A DNA stretch of 64,000 nucleotides from Plasmopara viticola (Eukaryota; Oomycota; Peronosporomycetes; Peronosporales; Peronosporaceae): positions 1,178,001-1,242,000 of the forward strand of contig MBPM02000003.1 in the NCBI GenBank assembly GCA_001695595.3. The letters are read 5' to 3'. Each line of letters begins with the position of its first letter. The stretch's first letter is position 1. Below the pieces are notes generated by a model. The model made no database searches. It was given only the letters and a program-made list of their open reading frames with translations, and was not told the origin of the DNA. The translations under genes and the position numbers were made by a program. Below are positions 29,599 to 38,711 of this stretch, one piece after another.

Positions 29599-31182
29599 TG
29601 GTCACTTTTTTAGCTTTGACATGCCATGGCTTTTCTGTGCAAAAATGGGGGGATGGGCATATTTGAGAGGGTGTAGGGGAAATTTATGGCCCAGCGTGGT
29701 CAGTAGAGAAAAGTCTAACCAATGGCAGCTGGGCATCCTGCCGGCTTGTCTGTTCAGCTTCGCGGTATCTCAGAGGACTAAAATTATCAGTCGGTAATTT
29801 ATACAAAGTAATAAAGTAGACGCTACTACGCGTAGTGTGCACCCAGACAAAAGCGCAAGCACTTGTTACCACGAGGAGCGCATAAGCTGGTTATTGAAAG
29901 CAGTCTATTGACGCGTGGTGCGTAGCACTCAGTAGCGGTCAGTCAGATGCATGAAAATTCCGCAAGTCGCTTTGTAAAGCTTTGGTTTGCAATCTTGACA
30001 TTTCGCTGAGATAATCCGTTGCAGCTTGCAGTACCAAAGTGCGTCGAGTCTAAAACGGCTGCGTCAATGTGATACGAGTGGTCAGGACTTTAGCTGGAAC
30101 GTGAAGGAACTGCAACATCTCAAATCGGAGTATGAAACCCGTTCTGGCATACTTTGTGATGACGTCTCTCAGCTTTTATTGATCACTCGCGAAGAAATAT
30201 CACTCGGTAGGGATGTGCCGATTTTTTTAAGGTGTTGTAGTAAGATTACAGTCGACTCAAACAGTTTGTTTATTTTACGCTAATTTGTAGCATTTCGACG
30301 CTGTGTTTATTGAGACGATGATAGATTGCAGAAGAGTAATATATATATATATAATAAATTACTTCCAAAGACTCAACATTAGCATATCTGAGACAAAAGT
30401 AAAATCGGTTGTGCTGGCGGTGCTAAATGACTGAAGGTCGCAGGCGTTGAAGTTGTCTTGGCCAACGGCACTGCTGCGATTCACGCACTACCAGTGCCGT
30501 CCCAGTCCAATACCAGTACTTGGCCTGCGAATATGACCGGCGCCAAAACGCGACCTTCCTTCTGCCAGATTCCTGTCGCAGCCGGATCTATTTTCTCCTT
30601 TCGCTTCGGCTTTTGTCCAGCAGAGTTGCACATATTGCATTAAGCTGCTGATTTCGCTCGACGTAATTGTGGATGCGACACCGGTGCAGGCGCGTTGCAC
30701 GTTAACGTGTGTAACACGTTCTGGGAGCGGCGGTGGCTTGCCCATGCAGTAATCAAATATCTCGAGTTGAGCCGTGTTTTGACTTTAGTATCGTCAAGCA
30801 GATAGGTGTGCGGCATATAAATTTCTCTTGTGGCGATTGTTGTCTGGCAATCCTGAGTCGAGACATTTCTTAGCACACTACTACTGTGTCATTGGCGCAG
30901 TCTCTCGCCAGCTACACTCGGTTTCACTTTTTGACTGCTCAGTATCACGGCCCGATTGTCTCCGATCGAACTTTCGGCCGCGTTCATCGGCCGATATATT
31001 TTTGGAAATAATCCAAGGAGCACCCCACGGCTCATCTCCATGCAGGAGGACCAAATCTTTTTTGAAGGCCAGAGCAAAATTCACAAAAAAGGTAGGCACG
31101 CGTCGGTTGATATATAGGTAGCTGTTAGTCGGCTGTCAAGTTGGATGTTGTAATTTAAATTGTAGCAAGAGCTGGGCAGTAT
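29599..31182. other. intergenic region, including promoter side of the MYB gene
   Basis: About 1.6 kb with no convincing coding sequence. Frames of 60-97 codons overlap on both strands without domains. A short (AT)n run lies at 30339-30353. The first few hundred bases must hold the promoter of the MYB-like gene, but I see no defined site. Confidence 0.55.
30339..30353. repeat. short AT microsatellite
   Basis: Seven AT dinucleotides plus one A in an AT-rich spacer; no further significance seen. Confidence 0.8.
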
Positions 31183-31386
31183 CTAGCGCAGCAGAGAGTA
31201 CCGTAGAATGGAAAGTGATGATTTAGTACGTAGACGTCGAGTGCGTACTAGTAATCCAAATGAACTGTAGCACATGCCAGCTGCTACCGCGAGAAATGGC
31301 AGTACTTGTGTACCCACTGTACTAAAAAGAACACTTTGTGTCGGCTGCCTGCTTCCCAAAGGGGACCCGACCGCGAGGCTTTCCAT
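31183..31386 (-). CDS. possible small membrane protein (67 residues)
   Basis: Minus-strand frame starting MESLAVGSPLGSRQ, with one hydrophobic segment (VLPFLAVAAGMCYSSFGLLV) followed by a basic stretch (RTRRLRTK). Such a pattern fits a small single-pass organelle or ER membrane protein, but no family is recognised and the length is near that of chance frames. It contains an RxLR-like string, but no N-terminal signal peptide precedes it, so it is not an RXLR effector candidate. Confidence 0.2.
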   Translation of the reverse strand: MESLAVGSPLGSRQPTQSVLFSTVGTQVLPFLAVAAGMCYSSFGLLVRTRRLRTKSSLSILRYSLLR

Positions 31387-31552
31387 CTGAGCCGTCTGCA
31401 CTGAAACCACATGACAACTTTACGGTTACGTCGACCGACCTCCTCATTCGCACCATGAGACGCAGGAAGTCGGCTATAAGCCGTTGAAAGCGCTCGCGCT
31501 GTTAGCGAGTAAATTAAGTTTTGAAATCAATATTAATTGTACTGTTCGTTCG

Positions 31553-32317
31553 TCAAGCCGCATCCGACTTTCGCCGGTATTTAAACGACTGCTCATGTTC
31601 CTCATTCGTTTTATCCTCTTCTGCCTGAGCTTTTTCCTCTGCAGCCGTCACATCCTTACTCTTTCTCTTTAAATTCTTTCGAGCCTCTGCCGCTGCCGCA
31701 CGTCTGTCAATCTCAAACTCAAAGCCCATCGGTGTCGTAAGCTTTGGGCGACGAACCGCTGGGACGCCAACGCCTCCACTGGCCGAAAGCGCTCGAGAGA
31801 ACTGTCCACCTCTTCCTGGCGCTGATCCACTAGTTGTAGCATCGTGGTACTTTTGCGTCCTACGTTTTTGAGCCTGCACGCGCTTGCGAATAGCCGCGAT
31901 CTCCAGCAGTTCGCGAGACGTTCGCGTCAACATATCTGCGCGGGACCGAGTCGTTACCTTCTTCAATCTGTGAAGTTTGGGCGATTGTGGGATCGTCAAG
32001 CGTCCTTTTTCCTTGGCCAAACGTGCTAAGCGCCGCCGCTTAAGGGCCACGTCGCGTGCTTCTGCCAGTTCCTTGTCCTTGCCGGTCAACGCTTTCTTTC
32101 TAGAGCCAGCCAGCGAAGCCTTAGTGGGTTTCAGAAGACGGTCAGTCGATGAAATTGCGCGCACTTTCGGGACCGGGGGTGGTGCACTGCGGAATATCGC
32201 GTCTGGGTCTTCATCAAGCTCAGTGCGTCTCGTGGGAGCCATTCTTCGAGCAAGGGTTTGCTGCTCTTTCTTGGACTGGCCTACGCGCCTCGGATTGTTT
32301 TTAACCTTTTGAGCCAA
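31553..32317 (-). CDS. basic TPX2-like protein
   Basis: Intronless, 254 residues, very rich in Lys and Arg. Two short motifs resemble those of TPX2-related microtubule proteins: LTIPQSPKLHRLKK (about 107-120), and LTTPMGFEFEIDRR (about 198-211). TPX2 family members bind microtubules and importin-alpha in spindle assembly. The rest is predicted coil and disordered with several basic clusters. The N-terminus MAQKVKNNPRRVGQSKKEQQ is also basic. The family call rests only on these motifs; a nucleolar or other basic protein is possible. Confidence 0.65.
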   Translation of the reverse strand: MAQKVKNNPRRVGQSKKEQQTLARRMAPTRRTELDEDPDAIFRSAPPPVPKVRAISSTDRLLKPTKASLAGSRKKALTGKDKELAEARDVALKRRRLARLAKEKGRLTIPQSPKLHRLKKVTTRSRADMLTRTSRELLEIAAIRKRVQAQKRRTQKYHDATTSGSAPGRGGQFSRALSASGGVGVPAVRRPKLTTPMGFEFEIDRRAAAAEARKNLKRKSKDVTAAEEKAQAEEDKTNEEHEQSFKYRRKSDAA

Positions 32318-33538
32318 TCAAAGAACAGCTTCTTTTTTGACCACGCATGTCACTAGGGTCATTTCTTTTCTTGTCCACATTTTAATGAAGAAGATTTTCT
32401 GCTGTCGTTAATGCTGCACTTAAATCCAGTGTGCAACACAGCTTTAAGTCATCAAGAGACTGGGCTTTTTTTTTGATTGATCGCCAAGTCATGTCTTACC
32501 GGCTACATTTTTACACCAACTTTACACACGAGAGATCGCGATGCGGATGATGCAGACCTTTGCTGTTTATGTGCTGATGCCAAAATCGGTGCTATTGATG
32601 CCCATTTCAGTGACAAGGAAAAAAAGTGAATTGTGCGCAAGTGCACTTGCTCACAGCTTAATTTGTAATCTAGTATCCTATCGAGTTACGATGTGATACA
32701 TTTTCATGATAGAGTATTAGATCGCAGGTAGACAAGATCGCAAAGCAACAATCAGTATATCAATTTAGCTAGGGCCACTGAATGTAAAATTCGAATGGGT
32801 ACATCGTAGTGATCTAGCAGATTCTTGCAGCATGCTGTTGCCGCCTGAATTAAGAGCTCCTGGCAATATCGTCAAACCAAGAATAGCAAGGACACAAGCG
32901 TGCTGCGTGCGGTGGCAATAAAACCGGGGTCAGCGTATCAAATGCTATCATTAGCCTTGCGGGCTGTGCAAATTAAATAAAATTCATCGTATATGCATTA
33001 CGAGGCATCGGCGAAAATGACCTGCTTTGTGCAACACCATTAATAAACACTCGAAGAGAGAGCAACAGAACCCGACCAAACCACTCCTGTTTAGCTTTGC
33101 TTTGGATAGTGATAGACCGCGAGCTGCGAAGGTGCTCGTGTCTTCGCTTTTCGAGGAAGGCGTCAATCGACGTTTGAGTCTCGCAACTAAACTAGACTTA
33201 GAGCAACAAGGGCTGGAGATTACACACGGCCGGTAATAGTGGGCATTTTCTCAGATTGCGAACGCATTCGCAACTTTTCCTTAAAGCCATTATTGTGGCT
33301 TGCGGACCTTGAAAGAAAAGCCTTGCATTGTGCTACCGCTTTGTTAATCAGTCGATGCTGCGAGAAACAGGGTAAGCAGCTAAAGCACCTTTCTTTTTAC
33401 ATCCTCACCATTAATCAAAACTTGCACAAAATACGAAAGAATGACAAAAGGATGCATATTTTTCTTAAAAAAACTATAGCAACGAAAGAGCAACGACCAG
33501 CATGAATTATACCGGCAGGCATCTTACTGCGCGGCTAC
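32318..33538. other. intergenic region without recognised features
   Basis: About 1.2 kb between the TPX2-like gene and the 3' end of the thioredoxin-like gene. Only short domain-free frames are seen. It should include the promoter of the TPX2-like gene near its left end. Confidence 0.5.
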
Positions 33539-33979
33539 TCATTTAGTGAGTTTAGACCAAAGCTCCTCCACATTGCCACGCGAGTCAGCAACAACACTGC
33601 GGCCGTCCATAGTAATGACTTTGCCTTCTCCGTCCACAAATACCAGCATAGGGATACCCGTTACATCAAATTTTGTACTCATGGCTTGGCTGGCTGTACG
33701 TTCCTCGAACGGGAGCGCCAAGAAAGGCATTTCGCCAAAGTATTCGGCAAATTGCGAAGAGTCGCGATCAGACGAGATAAAGATGAGCTCAAACTCCGGG
33801 TGTTCCTCGATCATGTCATCGTACACTGCGCTCAGAAAAGGCGTAAACTGGCGGCAAGGCGGACACCAGTGCGCACTAAAGTAAAAGCCCACGACTTTCT
33901 TGCCGGCAAGCTTGGAGTCCGTGTCTTGCAGACCCTCCTTCGTCTGGATCTTGGCGCCAAGCTGTTCCGACCACTTCAT
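33539..33979 (-). CDS. nucleoredoxin/tryparedoxin-like thioredoxin-fold protein
   Basis: Intronless, 146 residues. The start MKWSEQLG at 33979 is preferred over an upstream in-frame ATG at 34039, which would add 20 residues of unrelated sequence. Thioredoxin fold with active site WCPPC (38-42) preceded by FYFSAHW and followed by RQFTP, as in nucleoredoxin and tryparedoxin. The cis-Pro loop is TGIPMLVF. These proteins are dithiol-disulfide oxidoreductases in the cytosol or nucleus. No signal peptide is seen. It sits 166 bp downstream of the L22 stop on the same strand. Confidence 0.92.
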   Translation of the reverse strand: MKWSEQLGAKIQTKEGLQDTDSKLAGKKVVGFYFSAHWCPPCRQFTPFLSAVYDDMIEEHPEFELIFISSDRDSSQFAEYFGEMPFLALPFEERTASQAMSTKFDVTGIPMLVFVDGEGKVITMDGRSVVADSRGNVEELWSKLTK

Positions 33980-34145
33980 CTCGAATGAACGGGAATTGGT
34001 TTGTGATATATTACGTGAGCACTGCCGTGACAGACACAATAATTTGAGGGTTTTTTTTAGCTAAAATGACTAGCCACTCAAGAATGATGGCGGTCGCGAT
34101 CTTAACTATTAAAACGAATACAGTTTGCCTGCCTATCGGCCTTTT

Positions 34146-34848
34146 CTATTTCTCTCCAGTCCTGCCCTGTTCCAATACCTTCTTTGTGCTCTCGCGTGCC
34201 AGCTTTTTAGTCAAGTGGCGGTTAAGCGGCTTTTTAGACGGATCAAATTCACGCAGCACCACAGTTATGTGTGCATGAGGATGGTGCATCACTCCCGATT
34301 GTCCTGCAATAATGAAGCCATGGCAACGAATAGCAAAACCGGTTAATCCATCCTATTTGTATAACTAACGCAAGACACTGGGAATCTACAGGCGCCGTAC
34401 CTCGACCCATAATCCGAAGACGCTTGAGATAAGTGCCTTTGTTGACAAAGCACTCTGCCACCATGAGATTCTCCGGCTCAATCTGGTATTTAATGTCAGC
34501 CAAGTTAATGGCGTTCTGTACCGTCTTTTGAAAGAACTCGGCCTTGCGCTTGGGTGAGAATTTCATTTGCAATATAGCTTCATTTGCTGAAAGCCCCCGA
34601 ATCTGCTGGGCCAAGTAGGTCAGCTTGCGGGGGCTGGCCCGAATCGCGCGCTTAACGGTCTTGACAGTGCGCAGCTCAGTCGGAGACGTTAGGTTTAGGA
34701 AAGCAGCAGTGTCGTTGTCCCCTGTGGCGGTGTCACCCATCACGGTGGTCACGGACGGCATTTCCTTTGTCGCATATCCTAACATTCCGCTGCTCACGCG
34801 TGGGCTAAGCGTAAGTGCCCTCATATGCAAGCGGAGCGAGGCAAGCAT
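34146..34848 (-). CDS. MRPL22: mitochondrial ribosomal protein L22 (uL22m)
   Basis: Two exons, 34401-34848 and 34146-34303, with a 97-bp intron (gtacgg...attgcag); product 201 residues. The uL22 core starts near residue 70 (VKRAIRASPRKLTYLAQQIRG), passes LQMKFSPKRKAEFFQKTVQNA and ends, across the splice, at IMGRGQSGVMHHPHAHITVVL, the conserved loop that lines the exit tunnel. The arginine-containing N-terminus MLASLRLHMRALTLSPRV looks like a mitochondrial presequence, so this ATG is chosen over one 15 codons upstream. Part of the mitochondrial large subunit. Confidence 0.9.
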
Positions 34849-35117
34849 TTCGTCAATCTGCGAAAAGGCAATCTTACAGTCCACACATTGCACGGATCAG
34901 TAAAATGCAATACGCTAGGTTAAGTATCACATTTGAGAGGAAACAGTGTAAGGCGATACACAAAATTTCCGTCATTCATTGTTGCTCAAAAGCTCAACAA
35001 ATTGTCAAAAGGGCAATGTATGCTACACTCAAGAGGTAGGACTTGCACAAAGCTTGCCTATGGCACTTGTTACTTTTCACAGCATCTCATCAAACACAAA
35101 TACTAAAGGTGGTCGTC

Positions 35118-37523
35118 TCAAGCAAATGGCGATGTCGTACGCGTCTTCTTGTCTGAGATCCAGATGCGCAACTTTTCATAATTCTCAATAGGAACATCCT
35201 CCTCCTCTTCATCACTGCCGTAAACACCAACGCTCATTCGATCGACGCTTGCACGATCGGCAGCACTGCTGTATTCCACATCGTCCGGCAACCATTCGAT
35301 ATTCACTTCAATGTCGGTTCTGTTCGAGACCAGAGGCATCAAGTGTGACACGAATCGCTGGCGAGCCGCAGGCGGAAGGGACGGAATTTCAATGCCCCGC
35401 ATTGTAATTTTAGCCGCACACGTCCCCACGACAATGTTAGCAATCCATTCACCGAGATATTCGAATTTATCGGGTCTTCCCTTGCATATATCCCGCCGAA
35501 GAGAGAGGAAAAACTCGGGGGTAAAGTGCTTACATAGCTTTTGGAGCTTGTACTGGACAATGGCCTCATTCAAAGCTTGCATTTGTTCCGTGTTCTCCAA
35601 ACCGTGCGTTCCTAAATCATAACACTCGCTGCACAGATTGTAGTTTGAGCATACGCTACACGTCCAGAGCGCACCCACGACCGGGTCCATGCCACAGCCA
35701 TCACAAAATGAGTTGGGATGCACAATGGTTTTCTTGCGCTTCCATCTCGAGCCAATTATGGACGCACCCTGGCTCATCGCAGCACCGAGACGTCCCATTA
35801 GCGGCTTAACAGGCGGGTCTTTCTTATCTGGTAAGCTCTTCGAGTGCCCTACATCCCTGTCGTGCAAGTCACGCTGAAAAATGAGCGTGCGGGGTATTGT
35901 CGACGTTTGAATAATCTCTAAGACTTGCTCCTTCGTCATATGCGGTTCAATGTGCAGCCCGTTTACACTCACGAGACAATCGCCCACAACCACGCCACCA
36001 CGCTGAGCAGGGCTGTCTTTTTCTACATTACAGACCTCAACTAAAAGCTCGTTCTCCAAAGACACGACCACATTCGTATTAAAGCCTACCACTTGCTCTG
36101 TAAACGTCAGCGTGTACGTGTTGAGAGGTCTTTCCACGTAGTCGGCTACAGACTGGGTTCGCAGGTCCGACTTTGCAGTAAAACCATAGAGCGCACTAGC
36201 ATTTGACGAATTTCGTCCTGAGGACTCGCCGCTACTCGTAACGCTGCCCGAACTAGCTGCGACATCACTCACAAATCGAGGTGGTCTATCATGCAATTCA
36301 ATGCGACGCAAGGTGTGCAATGCACGAGCTGAGGTGGGGTTGGACACCACACTAGGACCAAAAAAGCGATGCGAAGCGAACTCGTCTTGTATATCATCAA
36401 AGTCAGCAGTGCCACCGTATCCTAACGGTGTACCCAGTTCAGCATTTTCGTCTTCGTCTTCGTCTTCATCCCTTTCTTTTTCATAGTCATCACTATCGCT
36501 CGCCTCGTTATCGATTTCGTGATATTCTGAGTTCAAAGGAAGAGGACGCTTTGGCGATAACATCACCAATTCCACCTCATGGCCCTGAATTTTCTCTTCT
36601 TGCACGATTAGCTCGACTTCGTCTATTTGCGATTCAACCTGTTTATCTCCTTCAGCATTAGCATTTAATTGCAATGGTGACGAAACCAAGTGCAACCCTG
36701 CAATCTCTTCCTGCAAAGGCACCTCGATTCCCACTGCAACGTCGTCCTCGAAAAAGACCTCAGGCGGTTGATCCACAGGTGTCGTGGGCTCTGCAATAGC
36801 CCCTATTGGTATCAAAGGCTCTTGATACACTTCGGATAAAGTTGTGGGTTCTTCAATTGGTGTCTTCGGGTCTTCTACGGGCACCCCAAACTCTTGGCAC
36901 GCATCTAGAGATCCACTAAGCGTTCCAACTGGCGTCGCAAACGCTATTGAATCATCCTCAAGCTCCAAAACGTCTTGGTGCGCATCTTCAAAGTTTTCAT
37001 CATCTAAAGTCATTGAAGCTCTCTCCACGAGCGTTTCGGCCGCTTGGTCCACTTCTGTGAGAGCTATATGCGCTCCAGAGGATGAATTCAAAAGCTCTTC
37101 GGGCGTTGTTGTCTCTTTGGGTATTATACCATCACTCATAGGCTCTTTGACGAGCACTTCCGAGACTCCCACTGACGTCATGGGCTCCTGGTCAGCTTCC
37201 GTCGTAGGCTCTCCAATTGCCACCTTTGCAGCCTCCGCGGGCGCCGTAACCTTTGGTGCAGTATACAAGAGTGTCTCTTCTTGTAACTGCTTCAGTAATA
37301 ATCCATCGTCTTCGTCGTCACTGTCCGTGCGCGCTTTGTCCGACTCGGGACCGTCCTCGATGGGCTTCGGTTTAGCCACGGGACTCTGTTCCGTCTCCAC
37401 CTCAGCCATATCACTCTCTACAAAGGCAGAAAGATTCCTTGTGCTAGCTGTGTCTTCTACAAGCGCGCAATGCGACTCCACGTCGGGAAGTACGAGCGAC
37501 GCTGAGCTGGCCGACACGTCCAT
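35118..37523 (-). CDS. PDZ and ZZ zinc-finger scaffold protein
   Basis: Intronless, 801 residues. Residues 1-460 are acidic and disordered, with repeated short phrases of the type EPTTP(V/I)(D/E), suggesting degenerate repeats. A PDZ domain lies at about 466-550 (PLNTYTLTFTEQVVGFN, then GGVVVGDCLVSVNGLHIEP). A ZZ zinc finger at about 600-650 has CDGCGMDPVVGALWTCSVC and NLCSECYD. The C-terminal 150 residues form a conserved-looking region of unknown type. PDZ domains bind C-terminal peptides and ZZ fingers bind partner proteins or N-termini, so a scaffold or adaptor role is likely. No catalytic domain is seen. Confidence 0.87.
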   Translation of the reverse strand: MDVSASSASLVLPDVESHCALVEDTASTRNLSAFVESDMAEVETEQSPVAKPKPIEDGPESDKARTDSDDEDDGLLLKQLQEETLLYTAPKVTAPAEAAKVAIGEPTTEADQEPMTSVGVSEVLVKEPMSDGIIPKETTTPEELLNSSSGAHIALTEVDQAAETLVERASMTLDDENFEDAHQDVLELEDDSIAFATPVGTLSGSLDACQEFGVPVEDPKTPIEEPTTLSEVYQEPLIPIGAIAEPTTPVDQPPEVFFEDDVAVGIEVPLQEEIAGLHLVSSPLQLNANAEGDKQVESQIDEVELIVQEEKIQGHEVELVMLSPKRPLPLNSEYHEIDNEASDSDDYEKERDEDEDEDENAELGTPLGYGGTADFDDIQDEFASHRFFGPSVVSNPTSARALHTLRRIELHDRPPRFVSDVAASSGSVTSSGESSGRNSSNASALYGFTAKSDLRTQSVADYVERPLNTYTLTFTEQVVGFNTNVVVSLENELLVEVCNVEKDSPAQRGGVVVGDCLVSVNGLHIEPHMTKEQVLEIIQTSTIPRTLIFQRDLHDRDVGHSKSLPDKKDPPVKPLMGRLGAAMSQGASIIGSRWKRKKTIVHPNSFCDGCGMDPVVGALWTCSVCSNYNLCSECYDLGTHGLENTEQMQALNEAIVQYKLQKLCKHFTPEFFLSLRRDICKGRPDKFEYLGEWIANIVVGTCAAKITMRGIEIPSLPPAARQRFVSHLMPLVSNRTDIEVNIEWLPDDVEYSSAADRASVDRMSVGVYGSDEEEEDVPIENYEKLRIWISDKKTRTTSPFA

Positions 37524-38711
37524 CTCTTCGGTTTAGAACTAACGTATTGGAGAGAGATGTACAAAACTTTGTCGTCTTGTTGTTGGCCTAATTTAGACCA
37601 TTAGGACGTATAGACTATACATCTGCGCCATGACAATAGTCGTGATCTTTTCGAGCCAGGTCACAAATCTAATGTGGTAAGCGCCCACATCAGCATACAA
37701 TTATACGTTGCTATACCGACATCGTCTAGTTGCCGACAAAATGGGTATACCGATGCCACAGAAATAGACAGAAGCAATGCTACGTAATAAACACAATCAT
37801 TTAGTCGTCCCATACCTCTTATGATGAACGTGATTACTTCATCGATTTGCTGACAAATTCACAATTTTCTTGCTTACAGAGAAAACAAACCATCCTTCAT
37901 CCGATACAGGCTACTTTATAATCCATTCTACGTCACCAAGCCGCGCTTCTCGTCCAAAAGTAGCATCAGGATCATAGTCACAAGCCGCAGCACCGGACGA
38001 ATTAGTATCGTATCTAAAGCGTTGCCCATGATTTACCATATGTGCACGCTATCGCCATTCTCGAACATTACACTCGACCGGGTGTCAGTGTACAAGGCCG
38101 CCTTTACCGCCATGCTCAGCGCTAGGGTCAATGAGGAGGAGGGCGAAAATGATTTCTTTGTACTGCCTGGCGAGACTGTGCCTTATTACGAGCTTAAGAG
38201 TTTGGATTTATCATGGTCCGGCCTTTACAATTTAGCAGTTTATATGTGCGTGTATGAATACACTTTAACGAGAGCAACACAAATGTTCAGAATGTACCGA
38301 CGAAGCGGTTCCCGGTATTGAGTCATAAGAGTACGGAAAAGCTAAAATTATTCTTACAGCATGTTTACGATTTAGTCGATGGATAACTGCGATTTGCTAG
38401 CTGCTTAAACGTCGAAGATGGGATTTAGAGCAGAAAGTATAAAGAGGCCATTAAATACGACTTTTAACAAAAAGCGGAAGTACTTCAGGTTGTATTAAAA
38501 ATGCTTAGATTTAAAGCAAGATGTGGCTCAAGACTTCTAGTGACCTACCTGTATGTTGAGTCACCTGGTGGAATGGGGTTTCAGGCTACGACTATCCTTC
38601 TTGTGCACGACACATGTTGATTGTACTTTGAGCTCTACCTTTACACATCGTACACCTTGGTACGCTCGAAGCGTGTCTGACATGGCCTCTTGTAGTATTT
38701 TTTACATCGTA
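37524..38711. other. intergenic region without recognised features
   Basis: About 1.2 kb between the start of the PDZ-ZZ gene and the end of the CDPK gene. A 99-codon plus-strand frame at 38022 has no domain and is treated as chance. The left end must contain the PDZ-ZZ promoter. Confidence 0.5.

Noticed and set aside
31183..31386. RXLR effector candidate
   Set aside because: Has an RRLR string but no signal peptide before it and no EER after it.
36400..36500. Acidic repeat in the PDZ-ZZ gene as a microsatellite
   Set aside because: A short Glu/Asp run within an ordinary disordered region, not a tandem array of note.
38022..38321. 99-codon plus-strand frame
   Set aside because: No domain, no splice context, isolated in intergenic DNA.
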